Source: Rhodospirillaceae bacterium (lineage in GTDB: Bacteria; Pseudomonadota; Alphaproteobacteria; DSM-16000; Inquilinaceae). Taken from it: a DNA stretch of 64,000 bases. The stretch spans positions 1,841,501-1,905,500 of the forward strand of contig JACKIH010000003.1 of NCBI GenBank assembly GCA_020638575.1. Direction: 5' to 3'. Shown piece after piece: positions 6,904 to 15,625 of this stretch. How positions within the stretch are numbered: the first letter of the stretch is position 1; every line of letters starts with the position of its first letter. Below the pieces are notes generated by a model, which made no database searches, was not told the origin of the DNA, and worked only from the letters and a program-made list of their open reading frames with translations. A program made the translations under genes and the position numbers.

Positions 6904-9378
6904 TTACGGCCATTCGGCGATGGTGCGCTTGGCGCGGGCCAGCAGGGCCGGCGGCACCGACACCTCGGTGATCCCATCCTCCAGCAGCGAACGGAGCTGA
7001 TCGGAATGGGCGGTCATGTCGCCGCACACGGCGACCGGCAGGCCGGTGCGCTTGCCGTGCTCGGCCAGCTCGCGGATCAGCCGGCGCACGCCGGGGTCGA
7101 GCGGATCGTAGACATCGCGCAGGGCCGCGGAATCCCGTGCCGCCGCGGTGACGTACTGGATCAAATCGTTGGTGCCGATGGACACGAAGGTGACGTCGAA
7201 CCGCTCGATGGTCAGCGCCGCCGCCGGCACCTCCACCGTGATCCCCAGGGGCGGCACCTCCGCGCGCGTGCCTTCCGAGCGCAGCTCGGCCACCACCTGG
7301 TGGAACAGCGCGCGGGTGTCCTCCACCTCCTCCGGCCGGGTGACCATGGGCAGCATCACCTTCAGCCCCGGGGCCGCCGCGGCCGCCCGCGCCAGGGCGC
7401 GAAGCTGCACCCGGAAGATCCCCGGATTGGCCAGGCTCAGGCGGATGCCGCGGACGCCGAGGAAGGGGTTGGCCTCCTCCTCCACGCTGAGGCCGGCCAT
7501 CGGCTTGTCGCCGCCCAAATCCATGGTGCGCACGATCACCGGGCGGCCGCCGGCCCAGCGCAGCAGCCGGTAATAGGCGTCGAACTGCGCCTCTTCGCCG
7601 GGCAGGGCGTTGCCGTCCCACAAGAATTCCGTGCGCGCCAGGCCGATGCCGTCGCAATGCTCCGGCGCCACGGTGTCGATGGCCGCCGGCGTGTCGATGG
7701 TCACCATCACGGTGATCTTCTGGCCGTTGCGGCCGACCGCCGGCTGGGTGAGCCAGGCCGCTTCGGACTCGCGGCGGGTGGCCAGGGCCGTCTGGCGACG
7801 CTTGGCGTCGGTGATCTGCTCGTCGCTGGGGTTGAGGATGAGCGACGGTGTGCCGCTGTCCCGCCCCTCGGCATCGAGGATGGCCGGCGTGCCCGGCACG
7901 GGGTTGCCGACCTGGGTACCGAGCCGCACCAGCATGGGCACGCGGCGGGCGCGGGCCAGTACGGCCACATGGCAGGTGGCGCTGCCGCCGCGCTGGGCCA
8001 CACCGCCCAGCCGCCGCCAGTCCAGCGACAGGAAGCGCGACGGCGTCATCACGTCGGTCAGCACGATGGCGTTGTCCGGCGGATAGGACGGCGTCACGCC
8101 CGAGCCGTGACCCGCCATGGCGCGCAGCACCCGCACGCCGACATCTTCCAGGTCGGCGGCACGGGCCTGCAGGTAGGGATCGGTCGCCGCCTTCTGCCGG
8201 CCCACCAGTTCAGCGCAGGCCACCCGCCAAGCCACCGCCGCGGGATCGCCGGCAATGATGCGCCGGCGCACCGGTTCCACCAGGGCGGGATCGTTGAGCA
8301 GTTCGATCTGCACGGCCAGGATCGCCGCGGCATCGTCGTGGACGGCGCGGCTCAGCGCCATCAGCTCGCGGCGCGCCTGCAGGATGGCGGTGTCCAGCCG
8401 TTCGGCTTCCGCCCACACATCGCCCAGGGGCTCCGGTTCCACCGGCACCGTGGTGTCGAGCCAGACCGGCCCCACCGCCAGGCCCGGTGCGGCGACCCGT
8501 GCGGCCGCCGCACCCGCGGCATCCTCCATGCGTCCTCCCACCGGCAGGCCGGACGCGGTGGGCACCCGCTCCAGCCCCTCGATGAGCGCGATCGCCGCAT
8601 CCACCGCCGCCCGCGCGCCAAGGCCCGAGGCGCGGAACACGATGGTGGATCCCTCCGGCATGCGCAGGCTCAGCACCGCCGACAGGCTGATCGCCGAAAC
8701 GAAGTGCGTGCCGGTGCCCACTTTGAGGTCGGCGGCGGCATGCCGCTTGGCGAGCTGGACAAGGCGCACGCAGGGGCGCGCATGCAGCCCGCCCGGATGG
8801 GTGAGCGTGGTGGCCTTTTCCACGCTGGGAATGCCGGGCACGGCGGTGTCCGCGGGCTCGGCTTCGGTGGTGCCGGCGACGGCTGCTGCCACCTGGGCCT
8901 GCACCGCCGCCACCACGGCATCCAGATCAGCACCGCCGGACGCTTCCACCGCTGCCAGCACGGCCCCTTCCACCAGCGGTCCATGGCAGATGCGCACCGG
9001 CCCGCTCAGCTCGCCGAGCAGCTCGACGGCCATCTCGGCATTGGTCTCCGCACCGCCGAGATCAAACAGGATGGCGACGCCGGCCGGCCCCATCAGGCTT
9101 CGCACGGCGGCCTGGATGCGGCCGACATCGGTGCCCAGCCCGCCGTCCGGATTGCCTCCGGCGGCTTCGATGCGCACCTGGCTGCCCACCATCTGGCGGG
9201 CCATGGCGGCGACACCCTCGGCCACCAGCGGCGAATGGGAGACCACGCACAGCCCCACGGTGGGAATGGCGGTGCCGGCTTCGGTCGCGTCAGGGTCCGG
9301 CACGAGGGTCGGGGCGGTTCCCCGTCGCATCGGGGTCCGCGCGCCCATCATCGGCTCCAGATCCGTCGCGACGGTCAT
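6904..9378 (-). CDS. dhaM: DhaM phosphotransferase: EIIA + HPr + complete enzyme I fusion
   Basis: Relays phosphate from phosphoenolpyruvate to ADP bound on DhaL. 824 residues in three parts: EIIA-type DhaM domain with active His48 (VVSHS, about residues 40-165); HPr domain with His199 (GGLHARP, about 190-275); enzyme I from about 290 to the end with phospho-His470 (GGSATCHVAVLA), PEP-site stretches GIGLARTEFLW, MDLGGDKPM and VSIGTNDLIQY, and Cys785 (VAVCGDM). E. coli DhaM has only EIIA-HPr and the enzyme I N-terminal part; here the PEP-binding half is present too, so the protein could be phosphorylated directly by PEP. Its ATG overlaps the dhaL stop (ATGA), so dhaL-dhaM is one operon. The N-terminal 38 residues are a non-conserved leader. 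Confidence 0.92.
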   Translation of the reverse strand: MTVATDLEPMMGARTPMRRGTAPTLVPDPDATEAGTAIPTVGLCVVSHSPLVAEGVAAMARQMVGSQVRIEAAGGNPDGGLGTDVGRIQAAVRSLMGPAGVAILFDLGGAETNAEMAVELLGELSGPVRICHGPLVEGAVLAAVEASGGADLDAVVAAVQAQVAAAVAGTTEAEPADTAVPGIPSVEKATTLTHPGGLHARPCVRLVQLAKRHAAADLKVGTGTHFVSAISLSAVLSLRMPEGSTIVFRASGLGARAAVDAAIALIEGLERVPTASGLPVGGRMEDAAGAAAARVAAPGLAVGPVWLDTTVPVEPEPLGDVWAEAERLDTAILQARRELMALSRAVHDDAAAILAVQIELLNDPALVEPVRRRIIAGDPAAVAWRVACAELVGRQKAATDPYLQARAADLEDVGVRVLRAMAGHGSGVTPSYPPDNAIVLTDVMTPSRFLSLDWRRLGGVAQRGGSATCHVAVLARARRVPMLVRLGTQVGNPVPGTPAILDAEGRDSGTPSLILNPSDEQITDAKRRQTALATRRESEAAWLTQPAVGRNGQKITVMVTIDTPAAIDTVAPEHCDGIGLARTEFLWDGNALPGEEAQFDAYYRLLRWAGGRPVIVRTMDLGGDKPMAGLSVEEEANPFLGVRGIRLSLANPGIFRVQLRALARAAAAAPGLKVMLPMVTRPEEVEDTRALFHQVVAELRSEGTRAEVPPLGITVEVPAAALTIERFDVTFVSIGTNDLIQYVTAAARDSAALRDVYDPLDPGVRRLIRELAEHGKRTGLPVAVCGDMTAHSDQLRSLLEDGITEVSVPPALLARAKRTIAEWP

Positions 9379-9995
9379 GCGCTCTCTCCGACAACCGCGC
9401 ACACCGCGCGGATCAACAGGGTGCTCGACCGTGCACCGGGGTCGAGATGGCCACGGCTGCGCGGCCCCAGGAAGGACGCCCGGCCCTTGGTGGCGACCAT
9501 GTCGCGGGTCGCCTCCAGCGAGGTGTCCGCCACCTCCTGGATGGTCGTCAGGATGTCCGGCACCGGACGATCGAGGTTGGCGGCCAGGCATTCACGCACC
9601 GGCACCAGCACGTCCAGCATGGTCTTGGCCCCGGCATCCGAACGGCCGCGGGCCTTCACCTTCTCCACGCCGTCGGACAACGCCGCGGCGATGGTGGCGA
9701 CGCTGACCGGGCCGTCGCCCAGGGATTTGCCCATGGCGATCAGGAGCGAGCCGTAGAGCGGACCCGACGCGCCGCCGACCTTCATCACCAGGGTGACGCC
9801 GGCCTTTTCCAGCGCCCCACCGAGCGGCAGGGCGGCCAGCTCCTCGGTCTGCTCGGCCACGGCATCGAAGCCGCGGCGCAGGTTTATGCCGTGGTCGCCG
9901 TCGCCGATGGCGCGGTCCAGCGTGGTCAGCTCATCGGCGTGGGTGCGGATGGTGTCGGCAGCCGCAACGACCAGACGGGCGCCCACCGCGGTCAT
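9375..9995 (-). CDS. dhaL: Dihydroxyacetone kinase ADP-binding subunit DhaL
   Basis: DhaL carries a tightly bound nucleotide that is rephosphorylated by DhaM and passes phosphate to dihydroxyacetone on DhaK. 206 residues. The metal/nucleotide motif is LDRAIGDGDHG with D27, D32 and D34; further family features are KVGGASGPLYGSLL, GRSDAGAKTMLDVL and the C-terminal GPRSRGHLDPGA. The ATG at 9995 is preferred over an upstream in-frame codon at 10025 because a purine-rich GGGGGGCGG lies just before it. Overlaps dhaM by four bases. The gene is divergent from the lone EIIA region's downstream end and preceded by an AT-rich leader. Confidence 0.93.
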   Translation of the reverse strand: MTAVGARLVVAAADTIRTHADELTTLDRAIGDGDHGINLRRGFDAVAEQTEELAALPLGGALEKAGVTLVMKVGGASGPLYGSLLIAMGKSLGDGPVSVATIAAALSDGVEKVKARGRSDAGAKTMLDVLVPVRECLAANLDRPVPDILTTIQEVADTSLEATRDMVATKGRASFLGPRSRGHLDPGARSSTLLIRAVCAVVGESA

Positions 9996-10529
9996 GCCGC
10001 CCCCCCGCCGAGCCCGGCCAGGCACGACGGCGCCAACCCGCGGTTCGGCTGTGTCGGGCCGGTCCGCATCGGTGGCGCTGGGGGTCGACGGTGTTGCATG
10101 GCGATGGGGTTCGTGTCGGCGGAAGGCTAAGGCGGCAGGGAATCATTTTAGTGAACGATTTGCATCTATTGAACCAATAAATCGCGTTCGATGTGTTTTG
10201 CTGCATCTGCGAAGTGCTTGATCTGGGGCGATTCACCATCCGGCGGTTCGGGGTTTGGGTCGATCACGGTTTAGTATTTTTCACCTATGTTGGACCTGCG
10301 CATGACGTTTGGTTCATTCTGCACGCATCTTCGGCGGGTGCTGGTGGGCATGGCGGCATGCTGCCCGGCCGATTGCAGCACGTCCCCCAGCGCCCCAAGG
10401 GATGGGACCTGAGGCGGGCAGCGGCAATTTGGCCGCCGGGGCAGTGCTGCGGACCACGCGGATTCCGCGCAGATCTGGTGCAACAAATTCTTGTTTGGGT
10501 GGAAATCCGGCGGCTTGGCACCGCCGCCG
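9996..10529 (-). promoter_or_regulatory. Long intergenic region with candidate dhaLM promoter and operator
   Basis: No convincing gene in these 534 bases. Bases 10140-10310 are clearly more AT-rich than the surroundings. On the minus strand a -10 TAAAAT (10150-10145) lies 17 bases from a -35-like TTCAAT (10173-10168). An imperfect inverted repeat, GAACGATT (10153-10160) and AATCGCGTTC (10180-10189), brackets the -35 and could be an operator. Transcripts would have a leader of about 140 bases before dhaL. The remainder, 10310-10529, is ordinary GC-rich sequence. Confidence 0.4.
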
Positions 10530-10997
10530 TCATTCGCTGGCCGGCGGCCGGCGGGCGATGCGGATGATGTGATCTGCCATGCCGCGGATGGCTTGCTCCA
10601 CATCCTGCTGCAGCCGTTCGTCGCCGAGATTCGGCACCATCACCTGCAGCCGGTAGAAGCCCTGGGCGCGTTCGGTGTTGCGGCGCACAGCGTCCAGCCG
10701 GGTCGGATGGGCAGCCCCATAGGCGGCCAGGAAGGTCTCCCGCTCCTCTTCGGAGAACTGGCACACCGACATGATCATCGGCACGTGGGCTTCCGGCAGC
10801 GGCACGTCGTAGGACGGGCTGATGATCTGGGTGACGAAGCTCTTGTTGGTACCGAGCGCGGTGGCAATGCGCAGCCGCGTGCCCGACGGGCGCCGGTCGA
10901 TATAGCTTTGCAGCAGACGCTTGTAGTTGGCGATCGCGTTGTCGCGATCGGTCGGCGGCGAGGCGTCCTCCGACGGACTTTCCGGCGGCGGGGTCAC
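10530..10997 (-). CDS. Small HTH-like protein paired with a DhaM-type EIIA
   Basis: Not a family I can name with certainty. 155 residues: a Pro/Ser/Asp-rich N-terminus, then a helical region (about residues 20-80) including NYKRLLQSYIDRRPSGTRLR, IATALGTNKSFVTQIISP and SEEERETFLAAYGAAHP, which looks like an XRE-type helix-turn-helix in which LGTNKSFVTQI would be the recognition helix. The C-terminal half is helical with no obvious ligand domain. It starts at a GTG that overlaps the EIIA stop (GTGA, 10997-10994), so both are translated together. By context, a DNA-binding regulator controlled by or acting with that EIIA is plausible; this is inference. Confidence 0.6.
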   Translation of the reverse strand: MTPPPESPSEDASPPTDRDNAIANYKRLLQSYIDRRPSGTRLRIATALGTNKSFVTQIISPSYDVPLPEAHVPMIMSVCQFSEEERETFLAAYGAAHPTRLDAVRRNTERAQGFYRLQVMVPNLGDERLQQDVEQAIRGMADHIIRIARRPPASE

Positions 10998-11401
10998 CGG
11001 CCTGCCTCTTCGGCCGCACGGCACACTTCGATCAGACCGGCCCCGGCCGCCGCGCGGGCCGCCGCCATGATGGACCCCTCCACCAGCGGCGCATCGCACA
11101 CCAGCAAGTGGGGGCGTGTCTCGTCCGGCATCATCTCGATGGCCATTTCGGCGTTGGTCTCGGCCCCGCCGAGATCGACCAGCACGGCCACGCCGGCCGG
11201 CGTATAGACCGATTTGATCGCCGCCAGGATGCCGGCGACTTCGGTGCCCAGCCCGCCATCGTCCGTGCCGCCCGACCACGCCACCGGCGTCGAACCCGAA
11301 ACCGTGTCCCGCACCAGGGCCGCCACGCTGCGCGCGACGTCTTGGGAATGCGAGACGATCACGATGGCCACCTGTCCGCTCACCGGCCTACCCCAACCCA
11401 T
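10994..11401 (-). CDS. Stand-alone DhaM-type (mannose-class) PTS EIIA domain
   Basis: 135 residues forming only the EIIA domain of DhaM. Phosphorylatable His18 lies in VAIVIVSHSQDVARSV, and GGLGTEVAGILAAI, VLVDLGGAETNAEMA and VCDAPLVEGSIMAA match the EIIA part of the DhaM at 6904-9378, so the two are paralogues. No HPr or enzyme I is fused. It could receive phosphate from the HPr domain of the long DhaM and report PTS state to the coupled HTH protein. The start is either ATG 11401 or GTG 11383; the latter gives the more family-like N-terminus. Confidence 0.85.
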   Translation of the reverse strand: MGWGRPVSGQVAIVIVSHSQDVARSVAALVRDTVSGSTPVAWSGGTDDGGLGTEVAGILAAIKSVYTPAGVAVLVDLGGAETNAEMAIEMMPDETRPHLLVCDAPLVEGSIMAAARAAAGAGLIEVCRAAEEAGR

Positions 11402-11725
11402 TCCTCGGCGGAACCGGTCCCGCCCGGCGCCACCCGCTCCCTCGTGCAGGCAAAGCCCCCGCCGGAGAGTCTTTGCCGGTCAGGCGCCGTGCACAAGACC
11501 GGAAAGCCTGCATTCTGCGCAAACGTCAGCGCTCTGTATATGAGAATCACTTCGCGACTCCGCTCGTACGGCGAAACAATCTCTCCATTGGGCCTGGTTT
11601 CGCATACGCAGCATTGTCTTGCGATGCGGGCACAATTGGTGTTGCCTGCGGCGTTAACCATAGACTCTAATGAATCGTAAGTGCTTCTGCTGTTAGATGG
11701 CGGCAAAGGAATTCGGAGGATCGGC
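11402..11725. other. Divergent intergenic region, no gene seen
   Basis: 324 bases between the EIIA gene and the small membrane protein. Bases 11520-11700 are less GC-rich than the flanks and should hold the divergent promoters. Short open frames here have no family features. I see no repeat or hairpin of note. Confidence 0.5.
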
Positions 11726-11932
11726 ATGGAAACGTGGTTCGCCGCGTTCGAAATGTGGCACTGGCTGGTGCTCGGCGGGCTGGCGGCCATCCTGCTGCTG
11801 CCCATCTTGTTGTTCGTCATCCGGGGCGCCGGCTATGCCCTCAACGACAAGCAGACCACCGCGGAAGCCCGGGCCGACGCGCCGCGCAACACCAAGATCG
11901 ACCGCATCCTGCAGATGACCAACGACCGGTAG
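11726..11932 (+). CDS. Small single-pass membrane protein, unknown
   Basis: 68 residues. A hydrophobic segment at about residues 12-33 (LVLGGLAAILLLPILLFVIR) is followed by a polar, charged tail with DKQTTAEARADAPRNTK. A strong GGAGGA ribosome-binding site lies 5 bases before the ATG, which is the main reason to believe it is real. It stands alone between the divergent EIIA operon and the GH63 gene 200 bases downstream. I do not recognise a family. Confidence 0.6.
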   Translation: METWFAAFEMWHWLVLGGLAAILLLPILLFVIRGAGYALNDKQTTAEARADAPRNTKIDRILQMTNDR

Positions 11933-12134
11933 GTCGTCGTCCGTTCCGTCTGCGCCCACCCCATACGGTGCCACAGCGCGCTTGGGGCGGCTGCGCGGTG
12001 CGCCCCCTCCCTACACAACGGAATGATTGGACAGGGCCAGACGCGCGGCACAGGGTGACGGCGCCAGGCACCGGGCGCCGCATGGCGGGCCGGGCTGCCG
12101 GGCAGACCCGACCCGTCGCTGGAGACCCCGACCG

Positions 12135-14771
12135 ATGGCCCCGACGCCCGAACATGTCCGCCTTGCCCAGGCCGATCGCGGTGAGCGCAAATGGCGCCGC
12201 TGGGGGCCCTACCTGTCGGAGCGGCAATGGGGCACGGTGCGCGAGGACTACAGCGCCAACGGCGATGCCTGGAGCCACTTCCCCCACGACCATGCCCGCA
12301 GCCGCGCCTATCGCTGGGGCGAGGACGGGCTGGCCGGGATCTCGGACCTGCGCCAGCGGCTGTGCCTGGCGCTGGCGCTGTGGAACGCCGAGGACCCCAT
12401 CTTGAAGGAGCGCCTGTTCGGGCTGACAGGGCCGCAAGGCAACCACGGCGAGGACGTCAAGGAACTCTACTACTTCCTCGACGCCACCCCGACGCACTCC
12501 TACCTCAAGATGCTCTACAAGTACCCGCAGATGGCATTCCCCTATGACCGGCTGGTCGGGGAAAACGCGCGGCGCAGCAAGACCGAACCGGAGTTCGAGC
12601 TGATCGACACCGGCGCCTTCGCCGACGACCGCTACTTCGACGTGACGGTCGAGTACGCCAAGGCGGTCACCGACGACATCCTGATGCGCATCACCGCGGT
12701 CAATCGCGGGCCCGATCCGGCACCGCTGCACATCCTGCCGCAGCTTTGGTTCCGCAACACCTGGTCGTGGCAGCGGGATTGTCCCCGCCCGCGCCTGTGG
12801 GCGGAAAACGGCCGCATCCTGTCCGACCACCCGGTGCTGGAGCGCATGCAACTCGTGGTCGACCAGCCGGCCGAGCTGCTGTTCTGCGAGAACGACACCA
12901 ACACCCGCCGGCTCTACGGCGACGTGGCCGCCACCGGCCCCTTCAAGGACGGCATCAACGACCGCGTGGTGGAAGGCCGACTGGACGCCGTCAGCCCCCG
13001 CAACACCGGCACCAAGTCCGCCGCCTGGCTGGCCGCCACCGTGGCGCCGGGCGACACCTGGCAGGTGCGGGTACGGTTCGCCAAGGCGATGCCGGCCCAC
13101 CCGTTTGCCGACTTCGACCGGGTGATGGCCGCCCGCATCGCCGAGGCCGATGCCTTCTACACCGTGGTGCACGGCCCCATTGCCGATGCCGACGCGCGCC
13201 GCGTGCAGCGCCAGGCGTTGGCCGGGATGATCTGGTCCAAGCAGTTCTACCACTACGACGTGCCCGACTGGCTGAACGGCGATCCCGCGCAGATCCCGCC
13301 GCCGGCCACCCGCTTCTACGGCCGCAATGCCGGCTGGCAGCACTTCAACAGCGAAGACGTCCTGTCGATGCCCGATACCTGGGAGTACCCCTGGTTCGCG
13401 GCCTGGGACACCGCGTTTCACTGCCTGCCGCTGGCGCTGGTCGACCCGCATTTCGCCAAGCACCAGCTCGTGCGCCTGACCCGCGAATGGTACGCCCATC
13501 CCAACGGCCAGTTGCCGGCCTACGAGTGGAATTTTGGCGACGTCAACCCGCCCGTGCACGCCTGGGCAACCTGGCGGGTTTACGAGATCGACCGCACCCA
13601 CCGCGGCGGGGCCGGCGACATCGCCTTCCTGGAACGCGTCTTCCACAAGCTGCTGCTGAACTTCACCTGGTGGGTCAACCGCAAGGACATGAACGACAAC
13701 AACGTGTTCCAGGGCGGTTTCCTGGGGCTCGACAATATCGGCGTGTTCGACCGCTCCTCGCCGCTGCCCACCGGCGGCTTCATCGACCAGGCGGACGGTA
13801 CCTCCTGGATGGCGATGTACTGCCTGAACATGCTGCGCATCGCCCTGGAACTGGCCCGCCACAACCCCGTCTACCAGGACGTCGCCACCAAGTTCTTCGA
13901 GCACTTCCTGCACATCGCCTGGGCGATGAACCAGATTTCCGACCACGGCATCGGGCTGTGGGACGAGACGGAAGGCTTCTACTACGACGTGCTCAACCTG
14001 CCGGACGGCACGGCCCACAGCTTCAAGGTGCGCTCGCTGGTGGGGCTGATCCCGCTGTTCGCGGTGGAGGTGCTGGAGCCCGATACGCTGGCCCAGCTTC
14101 CCGGCTTCGACCGGCGGCTCAAATGGTTCCTGCGCAACCGGCCGCACCTCGCCTCGCAGGTTTCGCGCTGGGAGAAGCCCGGCACCGGCCAGCGCCTGCT
14201 GATGTCGCTGTTGCGCGGCCACCGCATGAAGTGCCTGCTGCGCTACGCGTTCGACCAGACGGAGTTCCTGTCCGACCACGGCATCCGCAGCGTCTCCAAG
14301 TACCACGAGGACCACCCCTACGTATTCTCCTGGGAGGGTGGCGCGGCGGAGGTGGCCTACCGGCCGGGCGAGTCCGACAGCTACATGTTCGGCGGCAATT
14401 CCAACTGGCGGGGACCGGTGTGGTTCCCCATCAATTTCATGATCGTGGAGTCGCTGCGCGAGTTCCACAGCTACTACGGCGACGACTTCCGCATCGAATG
14501 TCCGGTCGGCTCCGGGCGGCAGATGACGCTCGCCGAGGCGGCCGACGAGCTGGCCCGCCGGCTGACGAGGATCTTCCTGGCGGGGCCGGACGGCCGCCGG
14601 CCGGTCCACGGGCAATATCCGCACATGCAGAGCGATCCCCATTTCCGCGATCACCTGCTGTTCTATGAGTACTTCCATGGAGACACCGGCCGGGGCGTCG
14701 GTGCTTCCCACCAGACCGGATGGACCGGGCTGGTCGCCAATCTGCTCTTGCCACGGGAGACGCGCCGATGA
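12135..14771 (+). CDS. GH63-type glycoside hydrolase (alpha-glucosidase-like)
   Basis: 878 residues. It resembles the bacterial GH63 / glucosidase family acting on alpha-linked glucose or glucosylglycerate-type substrates with an (alpha/alpha)6 barrel. The N-terminal part has GPYLSERQWGTVREDYS and DAWSHFPHDHARSRAYRWGED; the catalytic barrel has FAAWDTAFHCLPLAL (the WD is the likely acid position), a YEWNFGDVNPP loop and the conserved NSNWRGPVWFPINF near the C-terminus. No signal peptide, so it is likely cytoplasmic. Start at ATG 12135 with GGAG 10 bases upstream. The stop overlaps the ATG of the next gene (ATGA), coupling it to a glucose-dehydrogenase-like SDR. Substrate not determined. Confidence 0.88.
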   Translation: MAPTPEHVRLAQADRGERKWRRWGPYLSERQWGTVREDYSANGDAWSHFPHDHARSRAYRWGEDGLAGISDLRQRLCLALALWNAEDPILKERLFGLTGPQGNHGEDVKELYYFLDATPTHSYLKMLYKYPQMAFPYDRLVGENARRSKTEPEFELIDTGAFADDRYFDVTVEYAKAVTDDILMRITAVNRGPDPAPLHILPQLWFRNTWSWQRDCPRPRLWAENGRILSDHPVLERMQLVVDQPAELLFCENDTNTRRLYGDVAATGPFKDGINDRVVEGRLDAVSPRNTGTKSAAWLAATVAPGDTWQVRVRFAKAMPAHPFADFDRVMAARIAEADAFYTVVHGPIADADARRVQRQALAGMIWSKQFYHYDVPDWLNGDPAQIPPPATRFYGRNAGWQHFNSEDVLSMPDTWEYPWFAAWDTAFHCLPLALVDPHFAKHQLVRLTREWYAHPNGQLPAYEWNFGDVNPPVHAWATWRVYEIDRTHRGGAGDIAFLERVFHKLLLNFTWWVNRKDMNDNNVFQGGFLGLDNIGVFDRSSPLPTGGFIDQADGTSWMAMYCLNMLRIALELARHNPVYQDVATKFFEHFLHIAWAMNQISDHGIGLWDETEGFYYDVLNLPDGTAHSFKVRSLVGLIPLFAVEVLEPDTLAQLPGFDRRLKWFLRNRPHLASQVSRWEKPGTGQRLLMSLLRGHRMKCLLRYAFDQTEFLSDHGIRSVSKYHEDHPYVFSWEGGAAEVAYRPGESDSYMFGGNSNWRGPVWFPINFMIVESLREFHSYYGDDFRIECPVGSGRQMTLAEAADELARRLTRIFLAGPDGRRPVHGQYPHMQSDPHFRDHLLFYEYFHGDTGRGVGASHQTGWTGLVANLLLPRETRR

Positions 14772-15625
14772 GCGAAGACCGCCTGCCTGCGCATATCGAA
14801 CCCCTGCCGCCCCTGAAGCCGGTGCCGCGCCTGCTGGAAGGCCAGGCGGCCCTGGTGACCGGCGGCTCCTCGGGCATCGGCAAGGCGGTGGCGCTGGCGC
14901 TCGGGGCCGCCGGTGCGGATGTGGCGGTGAACTATGTCGGCCGCGCCGCCAGTGCCGAGGCGGTGGCCGGGCAGATCCGCTCCGGCGGTACCCGCGCGAT
15001 CGCCGTGCAGGGCGATGTCAGCAAACAAGAGGACGTCGCCCGCATCTTCGATGAGACGGTGACGGCCTTCGGCACCATCGACATCCTCGTCGCCAATGCC
15101 GGTCTGCAGCGCGACGCCCTGGTGGCCGACATGTCGCTGGACGCGTGGCAGAAGGTGATCGACGTGAACCTGACGGGCCAGTTCCTCTGCGCCCAGGCGG
15201 CGGTGAAGGAGTTCCGGCGGCGCGGGCGGCGGCCCAAGGTGTCGCGGGCACTGGGCAAGATCATCTGCATGTCGAGCGTGCACGACGTGATCCCGTGGGC
15301 CGGGCACGCCAACTACGCCGCGTCGAAGGGCGGGGTGATGCTGATGATGAAGAGCCTGGCCCAGGAGCTGGCGCCGGAGCGCATCCGCGTCAACTCCATC
15401 TGCCCCGGCGCCATCCGTACGCCGATCAACACCGAAGCCTGGGAAACGCCGGATGCCTACGCCGCCCTGCAAAAGCTGATCCCGGCCAAGCGGATCGGCG
15501 AGCCGGAGGATATCGCCCGCGTGGCGGTATGGCTGGCTTCCGACGAGGCCGACTACATCTACGGCCTCAACCTCTATGTCGACGGCGGAATGACGCTCTA
15601 TCCGGGCTTCGAAGGCGGCGGCTGA
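14768..15625 (+). CDS. SDR oxidoreductase, glucose 1-dehydrogenase-like
   Basis: Short-chain dehydrogenase/reductase of 285 residues. The Rossmann motif is TGGSSGIGKAVA (TGxxxGxG), with NAG at the end of beta-4, catalytic Ser in CMSSVHD and Tyr/Lys in YAASK, and the C-terminal GLNLYVDGGMTLYP. The layout and the VDGGM ending resemble NAD(P)-dependent glucose 1-dehydrogenases. Coupled by ATGA to the GH63 gene, it would oxidise the released sugar; this pairing is inference. An insert of about ten basic residues (FRRRGRRPKVSRALGK) sits between helix E and beta-5. Its last 28 bases overlap the convergent pentapeptide gene. Confidence 0.87.
   Translation: MSEDRLPAHIEPLPPLKPVPRLLEGQAALVTGGSSGIGKAVALALGAAGADVAVNYVGRAASAEAVAGQIRSGGTRAIAVQGDVSKQEDVARIFDETVTAFGTIDILVANAGLQRDALVADMSLDAWQKVIDVNLTGQFLCAQAAVKEFRRRGRRPKVSRALGKIICMSSVHDVIPWAGHANYAASKGGVMLMMKSLAQELAPERIRVNSICPGAIRTPINTEAWETPDAYAALQKLIPAKRIGEPEDIARVAVWLASDEADYIYGLNLYVDGGMTLYPGFEGGG

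Noticed and set aside
6802..9756. A 984-codon open frame on the plus strand opposite dhaM and dhaL
   Set aside because: It is antisense to two well-supported genes, has His/Gly/Arg-rich composition typical of GC-rich shadow frames and no family motif.
10141..10310. AT-rich stretch considered as a horizontally acquired fragment or small RNA gene
   Set aside because: Short, with promoter-like hexamers and no stable structure or terminator; a regulatory region is the simpler reading.
11841..14711. A 956-codon open frame opposite the GH63 gene
   Set aside because: Shadow of the GC-rich coding frame; the plus strand frame carries coherent conserved motifs and this one does not.
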